From positions 1 through 55,498 of the forward strand of contig CAIVAS010000232.1 in NCBI GenBank assembly GCA_903903975.1: a DNA stretch of 55,498 bases, read 5' to 3'. The notes beneath the pieces are model-generated. The model saw only the letters and a program-made list of their open reading frames with translations. It made no database searches and was not told the origin of the DNA. This DNA comes from an uncultured Burkholderiales bacterium (GTDB lineage Bacteria; Pseudomonadota; Gammaproteobacteria; Burkholderiales; Burkholderiaceae_E). The position numbers and the translations under genes were made by a program. This document shows, one piece after another, positions 18,604-28,627 of this stretch (the first letter of the stretch is position 1; each line of letters opens with the position of its first letter).

Positions 18604-18956
18604 AGGCCATCATCGAAGTGTCTAGCAAGGGCTCGGTTTTCCAGACGGCAGCTGCCCAGGTCGAGGCCGCCCGAAAGGGGCATGTGCCCGACTTCCATCT
18701 AAGTTTTCAGTCTGCGCGTTCGCTGTTTGCAGAACTCACGCCTGCACGGCTCGACCTGCTCGACACGCTTCGCCGTGTTGGCCCGTGCAGCGTATATGCC
18801 TTGGCGAAGGCTGCTGAGCGCAACTACTCCAACGTGCACACAGATGTGGCGCGCATGGAGGAGTTGGGGCTGGTCGAACGCACCGACGAGGGTGACATTC
18901 TGGTCCCGTTCGAGTCAGTTGAAATTGTCGTTCCTCTGGCCCGCGCCGTAGCCTGA
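18600..18956 (+). CDS. TumA-like HTH antitoxin (HVO_A0114-type)
   Basis: A 118-residue protein with a C-terminal winged helix: SLFAELTPARLDLLDTLRRVGPCSVYALAKAAERNYSNVHTDVARMEELGLVERTDEGDILVPFESVEIVVPL. This is the HVO_A0114-like DNA-binding protein usually downstream of DUF6516 genes. It probably neutralises the upstream protein and represses the operon. Confidence 0.7.
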   Translation: MKAIIEVSSKGSVFQTAAAQVEAARKGHVPDFHLSFQSARSLFAELTPARLDLLDTLRRVGPCSVYALAKAAERNYSNVHTDVARMEELGLVERTDEGDILVPFESVEIVVPLARAVA

Positions 18957-19184
18957 GCAAGGGGCTCGAAGCGATCTGCGAACAGCCGTTTACTGAGTGG
19001 ACCAGCCGCTCGACTTAAATGGTGCCTAGGGCTGCTTCGGGTCGGCAGCCGCCCGCCAACTCAGTGCGTTCAACGCCCGGTATGTGCCACACCTGGCGTC
19101 ACCTGAACCGCGGGGCTGTGGCGAATCAAACCGTGTCGAGCTTCAGCGACGATGCGCAGCTCATCTTTGATGACGACCCAAACC

Positions 19185-20243
19185 TCAGGTGCCAGGCGCG
19201 TCGCTGCCGACGCCGGCCGCATGGGCCTGCTGATCGGCATGATAGGAAGATCGAACCATGGCGCCGACCGCGGCGTGAGTGAAACCTAACGCTTTCGCGG
19301 TGGCTTCGAACTGGCTGAAGACATCCGGATGCACATAACGGCGCACCGGCAGATGGTGAGCGGTTGGCGCGAGGTACTGGCCGATGGTGATCATGTCGAT
19401 GTCGTGGGCCCGCATGTCGCGCATGGTCTGCACGATCTCATCATCGGTTTCACCCAGTCCGACCATCAGCCCCGACTTGGTCGGCACGCCCGGCACGCGC
19501 TGTTTGAAGTCGGCCAGCAGCTTGAGCGAGTGGGCGTAATCGGAGCCGGGGCGGGCTTCCTTGTAGAGCCGCGGCACGGTCTCGAGGTTGTGATTCATGA
19601 CGTCGGGCGGCGCCGCCTCGAGGATAGCCAGCGCCCGGTCGAGGCGTCCGCGAAAGTCGGGCACCAGCACTTCGATCCGGGTGGACGGCGACTGGGCCCG
19701 GACCTGCCGGATGCAGTCGACGAAATGCTGTGCGCCACCGTCACGCAGATCGTCGCGATCGACCGAGGTGATGACCACATACGACAGGCGCAGGGCGGCA
19801 ATCGTGCGGGCGAGATTGTCGGGCTCCTCGACATCGAGCGGATCGGGCCGGCCGTGGCCGACATCGCAGAAGGGGCATCGCCGCGTGCACTTGTCGCCCA
19901 TGATCATGAAGGTCGCCGTGCCGTTGCCGAAGCACTCGCCGATGTTGGGGCAGGAGGCTTCTTCGCAGACGGTGTGCAGCCGATGCTCGCGCAGGATCTG
20001 CTTGATCTCGGTGAAGCGGCTGGTCGAGGTGGCCGCCCGCACCCGGATCCACGGCGGCTTGCGCAGTACCTCGCTGGCCGGCACCACCTTGATCGGAATG
20101 CGGGAGGTCTTGCCGGCGCCCTTGTGCTTGGCCGACGGATCGTAGGCGGGTGCTGCGGCGGCCGCTTCGGATGAGGACGTCGGGACCGTCGGGGCCGGGG
20201 TCACGGCTGGCGAGGGAGCGGCAGGAGCGGCAGGATTGGTCAT
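19185..20243 (-). CDS. lipA: Lipoyl synthase
   Basis: A 352-residue radical-SAM enzyme inserting two sulfurs into octanoyl-protein. Auxiliary cluster cysteines are Cys93, Cys98 and Cys104 ([12 protein letters not shown]); the radical-SAM cluster is Cys119-x3-Cys123-x2-Cys126 (CTRRCPFC). The C-terminal RSSYHA motif is present. The first 45 residues are an Ala/Pro/Ser-rich extension. Its ATG overlaps the lipB stop (ATGA). Confidence 0.97.
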   Translation of the reverse strand: MTNPAAPAAPSPAVTPAPTVPTSSSEAAAAAPAYDPSAKHKGAGKTSRIPIKVVPASEVLRKPPWIRVRAATSTSRFTEIKQILREHRLHTVCEEASCPNIGECFGNGTATFMIMGDKCTRRCPFCDVGHGRPDPLDVEEPDNLARTIAALRLSYVVITSVDRDDLRDGGAQHFVDCIRQVRAQSPSTRIEVLVPDFRGRLDRALAILEAAPPDVMNHNLETVPRLYKEARPGSDYAHSLKLLADFKQRVPGVPTKSGLMVGLGETDDEIVQTMRDMRAHDIDMITIGQYLAPTAHHLPVRRYVHPDVFSQFEATAKALGFTHAAVGAMVRSSYHADQQAHAAGVGSDAPGT

Positions 20244-20866
20244 TCGCGCTGGAGGTGATCGGACAGGGCGGCACCCAGATCGTGGGCGACCAGGGCGGGA
20301 TCGGGATGGCGCACCGGGCCGGCACGCGCCAGATCGGTCACCGCCAGGCCAGCATACCCGCAGGGGTTGATCGACTCAAACGGGCGCAGATCCATATCAA
20401 CGTTCAGGGCGATGCCATGAAAGCTGCAACCGCGGCTGACCTTCAGGCCAAGTGAGGCGATCTTGGCGCCGGGCTCGGGCAGACTGAGATAAAGCCCCGG
20501 GGCGCCGGGTTTGCGCATGACGCGCACCCCCTGCGCTGCGCAGACATCGATCGCGGCGGCTTCGAGCCGACAGACCAGGTCGCGCACGCCGAGCGCACGC
20601 CGGCGCAGGTCGATCAGGGTGTAGGCGACCACCTGTCCCGGGCCGTGATAGGTGACCTGCCCGCCGCGCTCGGTCGAAATAACGGGAATCTCGCCGGGGG
20701 TAAGTACATGCTCCGGCTTTCCGGAAAGCCCCTGGGTGAAGACTGGCGGATGCTCGACCAGCCAGATCTCGTCGGTGGTCTGCTCATCGCGGGCGACGGT
20801 GAAGGCGCGCATCGCATCGAGCGTCGGCAGATAGGGCGCTTTGCGGAAAGGGCGAATGAGGATCAC
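20240..20866 (-). CDS. lipB: Octanoyl-ACP:protein octanoyltransferase
   Basis: A 208-residue LipB moving octanoate from ACP to lipoyl domains. It has [16 protein letters not shown] near residues 67-82, Lys135 in [10 protein letters not shown], and catalytic Cys169 in INPCGY. Coupled to lipA downstream; ybeD lies 31 bases upstream. Confidence 0.96.
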   Translation of the reverse strand: MILIRPFRKAPYLPTLDAMRAFTVARDEQTTDEIWLVEHPPVFTQGLSGKPEHVLTPGEIPVISTERGGQVTYHGPGQVVAYTLIDLRRRALGVRDLVCRLEAAAIDVCAAQGVRVMRKPGAPGLYLSLPEPGAKIASLGLKVSRGCSFHGIALNVDMDLRPFESINPCGYAGLAVTDLARAGPVRHPDPALVAHDLGAALSDHLQRE

Positions 20867-20897
20867 GACGGCTGGCGATGAATCGTGGTCTGGCGGC

Positions 20898-21203
20898 TTA
20901 CAGGACGACCTTGACCAGCGGATGCGAGGTCAGCTCGCGATAGATCGCGTCGAGCTGGTCACGCGAGGTGGCGCGGATGGTGGCGGTCAGCCCGAGGTAG
21001 TTGCCTTTGCTGGAGCTGCGCAATTCGAGAGTCGAGACGTCGAAGTCGGGCGCGTGGCGGATGATGACTGCGGCGATGTCATTGGCGAACTCATCGACCC
21101 GCGCGCCCATGATCTTGATCGGGAAGTCGACCGGAAACTGGAGCAGCTCTGAGAGCCGGTCGGCAGGGCCTTCGGTCGGGGCGGGCGCGTCGGCAGACGT
21201 CAT
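20898..21203 (-). CDS. ybeD: DUF493 (YbeD-like) protein
   Basis: A 101-residue small alpha/beta protein: [36 protein letters not shown], then [38 protein letters not shown], the whole DUF493 domain. In many proteobacteria it sits between dacA and lipB as here. A regulatory role has been suggested for the family but is not settled. Its ATG overlaps the dat stop. Confidence 0.93.
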   Translation of the reverse strand: MTSADAPAPTEGPADRLSELLQFPVDFPIKIMGARVDEFANDIAAVIIRHAPDFDVSTLELRSSSKGNYLGLTATIRATSRDQLDAIYRELTSHPLVKVVL

Positions 21204-22078
21204 CGCGATGCTCGGGGGGCGGTGCTGGCTGAAGTGGCCTTGGCCTGCTGATAGGCCGCGTGCAACCGGGCAAAGACCGGCCCCGGCTCGCCGCTGCCAA
21301 CCGGGCGGCCATCGAGGCGGCTGATCGCCAGCACTTCCTTGGTGGCCGAACTCAGCATCAGCTCGTCGGCCGACTCGACTTCGGCACGCGAAATCGGGCG
21401 CATCTCGAAGGGCAGCCCCTGTGACTCGCACAGCTCCTGCAGCAGGCCGTAGCGGATGCCTTCCAGGATCAGCCGGTCGCGCGGTGGCGCCAGCACCCGA
21501 GCGTCGCGAACCACCCAGATGTTGCTCGACGACCCCTCGGTGAGGAAACCGTCGCGGTACATCACGCACTCGGCGGCGCCGGCATCGATCGCACTCTGGC
21601 GCGCCAGCACATTGCCCAGCAGCGAGGTGGACTTGATGTCGCAGTTGAGCCAGCGTTCATCGGGCAGCGAGACGGCGCTCACCCCGCGGGCAAGCTGCTC
21701 AGCGGGCACCCGCGGCAGCGCACTGCTCATCCCGAAGACCGTTGGCGTGACGCCCTTCGGAAAGGCATGGTCGCGCCGCGCAACGCCGCGGGTGACCTGC
21801 AGGTAGATGAACTGATCGTCCCAGGGATGGCGGGCGATCAGCGCATCGACCAGCCCGCGCCAGCCGTCGGCATCAAAGGGGTTGTCGATGCGCAGCCGGC
21901 CCAGGCTGCGTTCGAGGCGGGTGTAATGCTGAGACCATCGAAACGGCTGGCGGCCATAGACCGGCACCACTTCATAGACGCCGTCGCCGAAGATGAAGCC
22001 GCGATCGAGCACCGGCACCCGGGCTTCTTCGATTGGCGTGAATTCGCCATTGAGATAGACGATCTGAGGGTCGCTCAT
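21200..22078 (-). CDS. dat: D-amino acid aminotransferase-like PLP enzyme
   Basis: A 292-residue fold-type IV aminotransferase. It starts VYLNGEFTPIEEARVPVLDRGFIFGDGVYEVVPVYG, the PLP lysine is in NCDIKSTSLLGNVLA, and the cofactor phosphate loop is in EGSSSNIWVV. It probably makes D-alanine or D-glutamate for peptidoglycan, which fits its overlap with the D,D-carboxypeptidase gene upstream. Branched-chain aminotransferases share the fold, so substrate is inferred from context. Confidence 0.88.
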   Translation of the reverse strand: MSDPQIVYLNGEFTPIEEARVPVLDRGFIFGDGVYEVVPVYGRQPFRWSQHYTRLERSLGRLRIDNPFDADGWRGLVDALIARHPWDDQFIYLQVTRGVARRDHAFPKGVTPTVFGMSSALPRVPAEQLARGVSAVSLPDERWLNCDIKSTSLLGNVLARQSAIDAGAAECVMYRDGFLTEGSSSNIWVVRDARVLAPPRDRLILEGIRYGLLQELCESQGLPFEMRPISRAEVESADELMLSSATKEVLAISRLDGRPVGSGEPGPVFARLHAAYQQAKATSASTAPRASR

Positions 22079-23340
22079 CGCTTGAACCAGAGTTGGAGGG
22101 TGTCCCAGCTGCGCCCGAGGAAGCCGGCCTGCTCGACCTCGTCGAGGGCGATCAGCGGATGATCGGCGAGGGGCTTGTCGTCGAGTTTGATGTGCAGCGT
22201 GCCCAGGCGCTGGCCCTTGGCGATTGGCGCGAGCAGGGGCTCATTGCGTTCGATGTCGGCTTTGGCGCGGTCGGCCTGTCCCCGCAGCACGGTGACCAGA
22301 ATGCTGCCGCTGAATCCGGCCTTGACCTCCGGCACCGCGCCTTTCCAGACCCGGTAGCTGCCGACCGGTTTGCCCTTTGGATAGAGCTCGACCAGCTCGA
22401 AAGCCGAAAAGCCGTAGTTGAGCAGCTTTTGCGATTCGATCGCCCGGGCCGACTCAGAGGCGGTGCCAAGCACCACCGACAGCAGCCGTCTCGAGACGCC
22501 CAGCCCCGGCTGATCGCGCCGGCTCGAGGCAATCAGGCAAAAACCTGCGGCGTCGGTGTGGCCGGTCTTGACCCCGTCGACCGAGGGGTCGATGAACAGC
22601 AGCCGGTTGCGGTTGGGTTGCTTGATGCCGTTGTAGGTGTAATCGCGCTGGGCGTAGAGCTTGTAGAAATCGGGATGATCCTGGATCAGCCGGGCGCTCA
22701 GGGCCGCCAGATCACGCGCGGTGGAATAGTGCTGCGCGTCGGGCAGACCCGAGGCATTGGTAAAGCGTGTGTTCTTCAGGCCCATGTTCTGGGCCTGCGC
22801 ATTCATCTGCTTGACGAAGCCTTCTTCGCTGCCGCCGAGTGTCTCGGCAAGGATGATGGCCGCGTCGTTGCCCGACTGGATGATCAGCCCGTGAAGCAGT
22901 TCGTCGACGGTGGCCGGGCTGGCCGGCTCGACGAACATCCGCGAGCCGATCGCCTTGTAGGCGTAATCTGATACCGGCGGGCGGCTGTCGAGTGCGAGCT
23001 TCTTGTCCTGAATCGCATTGAAAGCGAGATAGGCGGTCATCAGTTTGGTGAGCGATGCCGGCTCGACCCGCATGTCGGGGTCGCTTGCCGCCAGGAGCTG
23101 CCCGGTGGTGAGGTCCATGAGCAGCCATGAACGCGCCGCGATCTGCGGGGCGCCCTGTGCGCCGAGCCCCTGGCTCGCGGGAACGCCCGCGGGTGCGGAC
23201 TTTGCCGGACCGCTGGCTGCGACGGACTTGCTGCCCGAACCCGTCTTGCCGGCCGCCCCGGCGGGCGACATCGGGATCGCCAGCGCGATCGCAAAAAGCG
23301 TGGCGATCGTTGCGGCACGAGCCTGGGTAGGGTGGAACAT
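22075..23340 (-). CDS. dacA: D-alanyl-D-alanine carboxypeptidase (PBP5/6 type)
   Basis: A 421-residue class C low-molecular-weight penicillin-binding protein. It has a signal peptide (residues 1-30), a Gly/Ser/Pro-rich linker, and the serine-protease triad of motifs: SLTK (Ser96-Lys99), SGN near 156, and KTG near 260. A C-terminal beta domain and an amphipathic end (LGRSWDTLQLWFKR) should anchor it to the periplasmic membrane face. It removes the terminal D-Ala of muropeptides. First gene of the five-gene minus-strand operon. Confidence 0.95.
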   Translation of the reverse strand: MFHPTQARAATIATLFAIALAIPMSPAGAAGKTGSGSKSVAASGPAKSAPAGVPASQGLGAQGAPQIAARSWLLMDLTTGQLLAASDPDMRVEPASLTKLMTAYLAFNAIQDKKLALDSRPPVSDYAYKAIGSRMFVEPASPATVDELLHGLIIQSGNDAAIILAETLGGSEEGFVKQMNAQAQNMGLKNTRFTNASGLPDAQHYSTARDLAALSARLIQDHPDFYKLYAQRDYTYNGIKQPNRNRLLFIDPSVDGVKTGHTDAAGFCLIASSRRDQPGLGVSRRLLSVVLGTASESARAIESQKLLNYGFSAFELVELYPKGKPVGSYRVWKGAVPEVKAGFSGSILVTVLRGQADRAKADIERNEPLLAPIAKGQRLGTLHIKLDDKPLADHPLIALDEVEQAGFLGRSWDTLQLWFKR

Positions 23341-23414
23341 TTGGGGGAGGCGTTCGCCGGTTGAAGGGCGAAAAGTGGTCGGGAAAGACGCCCGATTATA
23401 CCGGGGACGATGGC

Positions 23415-23936
23415 TCAGCCCCGTGTGCTCGGGGGTGAACCGCCCGATTCGCGTACTGCCCAGGCGGTGTTGGCAGCCTGGGCTGCAGCGGCGACCCGAT
23501 CGGCCGCCTCGGCGGTGGCGCGGGTTCGCACCAGATCGATGACTTCGCGCAGCACGCTGCGCATGACGGTCATGTTGACGCAGTCCTGCAGCCGCGCTTC
23601 GAGCACGCGTCCGGCGGCACCGAGCTCGCGCTCGACCGATCCGCGGATGCGCTGCTTGAAGTCGTCCAGGCGCGGATCGCGGGCATCGGTCCAGCCGGCG
23701 GGAAGCTCTTCGAGAATCCCCGAGAGCACGATCAGGCCATAGGCCACCAGCTCGTCGAGCAGCCCCGGCAGCTCGCCCGGGCGGACATGGTTTGGCAGCT
23801 GGGCGAGAGCGCGTCGGCCATCGATCAGGCGCAGCAGCCGCTTTGCCGGGGGCGACAGGCGAGCCAGTGCGGGCGAGGCCTCATCGGCATCGTCGGTTCT
23901 GGCATAGACCAGACGGGGATCGAGGGGCTCGGCCAT
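23415..23936 (-). CDS. Conserved-type hypothetical protein
   Basis: A 173-residue protein, mostly helical and Ala/Arg/Glu-rich. The N-terminal half (LSPPAKRLLRLIDGRRALAQLPNHVRPGELPGLLDELVAYGLIVLSG) looks like a winged-helix-type unit; the C-terminal half (VNMTVMRSVLREVIDLVRTRATAEAADRVAAAAQAAN) is a likely long helix. No catalytic motif. It follows the hydrolase gene by 9 bases, so it may be in an operon with it. Function not recognised. Confidence 0.6.
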   Translation of the reverse strand: MAEPLDPRLVYARTDDADEASPALARLSPPAKRLLRLIDGRRALAQLPNHVRPGELPGLLDELVAYGLIVLSGILEELPAGWTDARDPRLDDFKQRIRGSVERELGAAGRVLEARLQDCVNMTVMRSVLREVIDLVRTRATAEAADRVAAAAQAANTAWAVRESGGSPPSTRG

Positions 23937-23945
23937 CGACAGCGC

Positions 23946-24584
23946 TCAGCGCAACTCGCGCAGCAGCAGCTGCTTGATGACGGTCAGGCGATGGTGAAAG
24001 AAATGATCGGCACCCGGAATGACCACGACCGGCAACTCCTGCGGCCGGGCCCAGTCGAGGACCGACTGCAGCGGCACGGTGTCGTCGAGTTCACCGTGGA
24101 TCACCAGCGTGTCGCTGGGTACCGTCTCGATGGTGAAGCGCGAGGCCGCCGTGCCGATGAAGACCAGACGCGAGGCCGGTGAGCCGGCGTCAGTCAGGCG
24201 AGCCGCGACCCGGGAGAGCACGAAGGTGCCGAAGGAAAATCCGGCGAGGACCAGTGGCAGCGCCGCGCCTTCGGTGTTGATGTCGGCGGCACGCGCGGCC
24301 TCGACCACGGCAAGCAGGTCGTCGGTTTCGCCGCGGCCTTCGTCGTGCACACCGGCCGAATCGCCGACGCCGCGAAAGTCGGGCCGCCAGCAGACGAAGC
24401 CGAGCGCGAGCAAGGCCCGCGCCATCGTCTGGACGACCTTGTTGTCGCGGGTGCCGCCATAGAGCGGATGCGGATGCGCGATCACGGCGATGCCCCGTAC
24501 CGGACCTTGCACCGGGCGGTCGACGGCGATGTCGATGCGACCTGCCGCGCCGTTCAGGCCGATCACGCTGGTGTGGGCGTTCAT
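23946..24584 (-). CDS. Alpha/beta hydrolase
   Basis: A 212-residue cytoplasmic alpha/beta hydrolase. It has the HPHPLYGG oxyanion region near residue 37, the nucleophile elbow GFSFG, Asp in HGELDDTVPL, and the catalytic His in GADHFFHH. This is the small dienelactone-hydrolase/YycI-like group of unknown substrate, common in betaproteobacteria. Confidence 0.85.
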   Translation of the reverse strand: MNAHTSVIGLNGAAGRIDIAVDRPVQGPVRGIAVIAHPHPLYGGTRDNKVVQTMARALLALGFVCWRPDFRGVGDSAGVHDEGRGETDDLLAVVEAARAADINTEGAALPLVLAGFSFGTFVLSRVAARLTDAGSPASRLVFIGTAASRFTIETVPSDTLVIHGELDDTVPLQSVLDWARPQELPVVVIPGADHFFHHRLTVIKQLLLRELR

Positions 24585-24640
24585 GCGGGTCGCTTCAGTG
24601 GGGGGTATCAGTGGGGCGTATCAGGCGTGGATCGGCCGGG

Positions 24641-24952
24641 TCAGTCGATGCGCAGGCGCTCGACCGGCTCGCCATCGCGCAGGTGCTTCTCGACGATCTC
24701 GTCGATGTCCGATTTGTCGACGAAGGTGTACCAGATGCCTTCGGGATAGACGACCGCGACCGGGCCATGCTCGCAGCGATCGAGACAGCCCGCCTTGTTG
24801 ACGCGAACCTGCCCGGGGCCGCTCAGGCCGAGTTCCTTGACCCGCTGTTTGGCATGAACCTGCATCGCCTCGGCACCCTGGTGGGCACAGCATTCGCGAC
24901 CGTCGGTGCGCTCGTTGAGGCAAAAGAAGATGTGCTTGGCGAAATGGCTCAC
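24641..24952 (-). CDS. Thioredoxin-like [2Fe-2S] ferredoxin
   Basis: A 103-residue protein with the spaced cysteine set FFCLNER...GRECCAHQ and AGCLDRCEHGPVAVVYPEG typical of thioredoxin-like [2Fe-2S] ferredoxins. It ends in a helix (DIDEIVEKHLRDGEPVERL). It probably carries electrons in the cytoplasm; partner unknown. Confidence 0.88.
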   Translation of the reverse strand: MSHFAKHIFFCLNERTDGRECCAHQGAEAMQVHAKQRVKELGLSGPGQVRVNKAGCLDRCEHGPVAVVYPEGIWYTFVDKSDIDEIVEKHLRDGEPVERLRID

Positions 24953-24981
24953 GGCAGCCTGCCTTCAGGATCAATCGTCGA

Positions 24982-26124
24982 TTATAGCGAGCGGCCTGCG
25001 CTGCGACCGGTACGCCGCCAGAACCAGGCCATCGCGATCAGCGGCCACGCGAGTGCGATCAGGCGCAGCAGCCCCTGCAGATTGACCAGCCTGCCGGAGC
25101 TGAAACCGGCGAGCGCGTCTTCGAAATAGCGGTCGGGGGGCGCGAGATTGACCAGCAGCGTGCCGATGACCAGAAGGGTCAGTGCGATCGTGGCCCTGGC
25201 CCGGGGGCTGAGCGTCTCCAGGCCATACAGGGCGATCGTGCCGACCAGCAGTCCGCCTTGCGCACCCGGGGTCAGCCAGGCGAATGCTTCATCCGGACCG
25301 TAGACCCCCTGCATGGCGATGCTGCGCAGCCCGAACGCGGCGATCGCGGTGCTCAGCAGCACGATCAGCCTGCGCCGCGATCCGCGCACCAGCGCAAAGG
25401 CAATCGAACCGGTGGCACAGACCGCGCAGACCACGACCGCGGCTTCGATCGCCACGCCCCAGACTGCCGGCGCGGCCTCGCCCCAGAGCGCTTCGGTGAG
25501 CAGGGCCAGATCGGGCGGGTCGGGCAGATCGAGCGTGTTGACCAGGCGCTGCAGCAGCGGGCGCAGATTGCCGGTGGCAAAGAGCAGCCGCTGCGGCACC
25601 AGTTGCGTCGAGATCCACAGCAGCAGCATGACCCAGCCGGCCGGTGAGCCTTGTTCGAACCAGCGTTCGGCGACCGGGATCACCCGCCGACGGTCGCGCC
25701 GATCGGATCGATTGAGCTGCGCGCCGATCCAGCTGCCGACCACCGCGCCAAAACTGTTGGCGATCCAGTCGAGCAGCGATGGCACTCGGCCCGGCAGAAA
25801 GCTCTGGGCGGCCTCGAGCCCGAACGACAGGGCCACGCAGAACAGGCCCACCACCCCGACCGCCGTGGCGCTTGGCGCCCGCTTGAGCCAGCCGAGGGTG
25901 AGCAGCAGACCGAGCAGCAGATAGGCGAACAGGTTGCTGAGCAGGTCGAACCAGGTCCAGAAACGCGGCAAGCCCTGCCACAGGAAAGCCCAGGCGCTGC
26001 CGGTGTGCAACTTCCAGTCGCTCAGCGGATAGAGCGTGGCAATCACGATCGAGGCGACGAAGCCCGCGCCAAGCGCACGCATCAGCCGGCCGGAGGGCAA
26101 CTCGGTTGGCGACAGATCGATCAT
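24982..26124 (-). CDS. VanZ-like multi-pass membrane protein
   Basis: A 380-residue polytopic membrane protein. The N-terminal VanZ-like part (FVASIVIATLYPLSDWKLHTG, DLLSNLFAYLLLGLLLTL, EAAQSFLPGRVPSLLDWIANSFGAVVGSWIG) carries the family LSN and D-x-x-x-N-x-x-G signatures. Further helices follow. The start at 26124 was chosen because upstream codons approach the divergent birA promoter. Role unknown; VanZ was named for teicoplanin resistance but most members are uncharacterised. Confidence 0.75.
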   Translation of the reverse strand: MIDLSPTELPSGRLMRALGAGFVASIVIATLYPLSDWKLHTGSAWAFLWQGLPRFWTWFDLLSNLFAYLLLGLLLTLGWLKRAPSATAVGVVGLFCVALSFGLEAAQSFLPGRVPSLLDWIANSFGAVVGSWIGAQLNRSDRRDRRRVIPVAERWFEQGSPAGWVMLLLWISTQLVPQRLLFATGNLRPLLQRLVNTLDLPDPPDLALLTEALWGEAAPAVWGVAIEAAVVVCAVCATGSIAFALVRGSRRRLIVLLSTAIAAFGLRSIAMQGVYGPDEAFAWLTPGAQGGLLVGTIALYGLETLSPRARATIALTLLVIGTLLVNLAPPDRYFEDALAGFSSGRLVNLQGLLRLIALAWPLIAMAWFWRRTGRSAGRSL

Positions 26125-26185
26125 CTCGGGTCGCTCATGGTAAACAGGCAGCCTGCAGCGTGTCTGAGGCATCCGAGACTTTACG

Positions 26186-26974
26186 ATGATCCCGCCCGAT
26201 TTCGAGCACATCGACAGCATCGATTCGACCAGTCTCGCGCTGATGCGCCGACCCCTGCTGCCGATTGCCGACGCGCAGCGCCCGGGCTCGGCGCTCATCC
26301 TGCTGGCCGACCGCCAGCTTGCCGGGCGCGGCCGAAACGGGCGTCAGTGGCTCTCTGATGCGCAGCGTTCGCTCACCTTCTCGGTGGCCATCGATCGTCA
26401 GGCGAGCGGCGTCGTGCGGATGGGCTTTCCGCTGGCGGTCGGCGTTGTGCTTGCGCAGGTGCTCGCGGCTCATGGCGCCCGCCCGCTGCTCAAATGGCCG
26501 AACGATCTTTACTGCGAGGTGCCAGGCGGTGTGGCCAAGGCGGGCGGCATTCTGGTCGAGGTTCGGCATATCGGTCATCTGACCCGCACGGTGGTCGGGT
26601 GCGGGCTCAATCTGGCTGGTGTGCCCGAGTCGGCTGATCTTGGCCAGCCAGTCACCGCCTTCTTCGATGCCGCATCGATGCCGGCGCGGGTGCCGCTCGC
26701 GCAGGAATTGGGCGCGGCGATCTGCGCGGCCTTCGACGAATTCGAAAATCGGGGTCTGACCCCATTTTTGCGACACTGGCGACGTCTCGACATGCTGGCC
26801 GGTCATCCGATCGACCTGCTGCGCCCGGACGGCCAGCGCGAGCCGGCACGGGCATTGGGCATCGACGACGACGGCGCGCTGCTCATCGAGCGCCACGCCG
26901 GATCGCCGACCGAGCGGATCATCAGCGGCGAAGTCGGCGTTCGGCGTCGCGCATCCGGCGACCCGACGGCCTGA
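26186..26974 (+). CDS. birA: Biotin--[acetyl-CoA-carboxylase] ligase
   Basis: A 262-residue biotin protein ligase. It has the biotinyl-AMP motif GRGRNGRQW at residues 47-55, KWPNDLY near 103, and GGILVEVR. It lacks the N-terminal DNA-binding HTH of E. coli BirA, so it is a ligase only. In many betaproteobacteria coaX follows; here the next gene is convergent, with the two stops directly abutting. Confidence 0.95.
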   Translation: MIPPDFEHIDSIDSTSLALMRRPLLPIADAQRPGSALILLADRQLAGRGRNGRQWLSDAQRSLTFSVAIDRQASGVVRMGFPLAVGVVLAQVLAAHGARPLLKWPNDLYCEVPGGVAKAGGILVEVRHIGHLTRTVVGCGLNLAGVPESADLGQPVTAFFDAASMPARVPLAQELGAAICAAFDEFENRGLTPFLRHWRRLDMLAGHPIDLLRPDGQREPARALGIDDDGALLIERHAGSPTERIISGEVGVRRRASGDPTA

Positions 26975-28627
26975 TCAGGCGGCCACCCCGAAATCGAAGC
27001 CACGGCCGGGGGCGGCATCGAAGAGCGCCCGTGTGTACTCATGGCGCGGCGCGGTGAAGACCTGGGTCGCGGTGCCGTATTCGACCATCCGGCCCTTCGA
27101 CATCACCGCCACGTCATCGCAGACCTGCGCGGCCACGCGCAGATCGTGGGTGATGAAGAGCATTGCCAGATTGAGCCGCTCGCGGATGTCGGCCAGAAGC
27201 GTCAGCACCTGCGCCTGCACCGACACGTCGAGTGCCGAGACTGCCTCGTCGGCCACCAGCAGCTCGGGCTCCATGGCGAGCGCACGCGCGATGCAGATGC
27301 GCTGGCGCTGGCCGCCAGAGAACTGATGCGGATAGCGATCGAGCGAACTCGCGGGCATGCGGACCAGCTCGACCAGATTGCGGGCGCGCGCCAGGGCTTC
27401 GGTGCGCCCCAGACCGAAATTCATCGGCCCTTCGATCATCGCCTCGGCCACCGTGCGCCGCGGGTTGAGCGAACGGTAGGGATCCTGAAAGACGATCTGC
27501 ACGCGCTTGCGAACCGCGTGCAGCGCGCTGCTCGACTTGGTGGCGATGTCGTCGCCCGACAGCAGGATGGCGCCGCCGGTGGGATCGATCAGCCGCACGA
27601 TGCACCGTGCGACCGTTGATTTGCCCGAACCCGATTCGCCGACGATGCCCAGCGTGCGGCCGCGCCGGATCGAAAAGCTCACGTCAGTGGCGGCCACCAC
27701 ATTGCGGTCGGGGCCCAGCCAGCGCTTCGAAAAATAGGTCTTGTCGAGCCCGGCCACTTCGAGCACCACCGGTGCGCCCGGTACCTCAGCGCGCTCGACC
27801 ACCTCGAGCTTGGGCACCGCGCTCATCAGCATCCGGGTGTAATCGTGGCGGGGCCGCTTGAGCACGTCATCGCGGGGGCCGATCTCGACCAGATCGCCCA
27901 GCCGCAGCACCGCCACCCGGTTGGCCACCTCGGCCACGACACCGAAGTCATGGGTGATGAAGAGCACGCCGGTGCCATGGTTTTTTTGCAGCTCGAGGAT
28001 GAGGCGCAGGATCTGCGCCTGCGTGGTCACATCGAGCGCGGTGGTCGGCTCGTCGGCGATCAGCAGTACCGGGTCGAGGACCAGCGCCATCGCGATCACG
28101 ATGCGCTGGCGCTGTCCGCCCGACAGCTGATGCGGATAGCTCTCGATGATGCGGTCGGGGTCGGGCAGCAGCACTTCGCTGATGATCGCGCGGACCTTGG
28201 CGCGCCGCTCGCTCGCCGACAGCGTGGTGTGTTCGGCCAGTACCTCGTCAATCTGATCGCCGCAGGTCATGACCGGGTTGAGTGCGGTCATCGGCTCCTG
28301 GAAGATCATCGACATGCGGGTGGCGCGCAGCTCGCGCAGACGCGCCTGGGGGGCGTGGGTGATGTCTTCGCCCTGCAGCATGATGCGCCCGCCCTTGACC
28401 GGCAGCGACTTGGGCAGCAGCCCCATCACCGATTGCGCAATCACCGATTTGCCGGAGCCCGATTCACCCACCAGGCAGACGATCTCGCCGCGCCCCACCG
28501 AGAACGACACCTTCTGAACCGCCGAGGACCGGTCGCCGCCACTGGGCAGGCCGATGGTGAGTTCGTGGACTTCGAGGATCGGCGTGTCGGCCCGCTCGCT
28601 GCCTTCTTTTGCGACCGCCATGCTCAT
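26975..28627 (-). CDS. Dual ATP-binding protein of a Dpp/Opp-type ABC importer
   Basis: A 550-residue fusion of two ABC ATPases (DppD-DppF order, like GsiA). Each half has Walker A GESGSGKS, a Q-loop ([20 protein letters not shown]), signature LSGGQRQR or FSGGQRQR, and Walker B ([24 protein letters not shown]). The second Walker B has Ala in place of the usual Pro after the catalytic Glu. Each half carries the C-terminal oligopeptide-transporter extension ([20 protein letters not shown]). Starts with a 4-base overlap with the permease stop. Confidence 0.93.
   Translation of the reverse strand: MSMAVAKEGSERADTPILEVHELTIGLPSGGDRSSAVQKVSFSVGRGEIVCLVGESGSGKSVIAQSVMGLLPKSLPVKGGRIMLQGEDITHAPQARLRELRATRMSMIFQEPMTALNPVMTCGDQIDEVLAEHTTLSASERRAKVRAIISEVLLPDPDRIIESYPHQLSGGQRQRIVIAMALVLDPVLLIADEPTTALDVTTQAQILRLILELQKNHGTGVLFITHDFGVVAEVANRVAVLRLGDLVEIGPRDDVLKRPRHDYTRMLMSAVPKLEVVERAEVPGAPVVLEVAGLDKTYFSKRWLGPDRNVVAATDVSFSIRRGRTLGIVGESGSGKSTVARCIVRLIDPTGGAILLSGDDIATKSSSALHAVRKRVQIVFQDPYRSLNPRRTVAEAMIEGPMNFGLGRTEALARARNLVELVRMPASSLDRYPHQFSGGQRQRICIARALAMEPELLVADEAVSALDVSVQAQVLTLLADIRERLNLAMLFITHDLRVAAQVCDDVAVMSKGRMVEYGTATQVFTAPRHEYTRALFDAAPGRGFDFGVAA

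Noticed and set aside
18957-19184. Possible small gene in the gap before lipA
   Set aside because: Short open frames only, with no ribosome site or recognisable motif; left unannotated.
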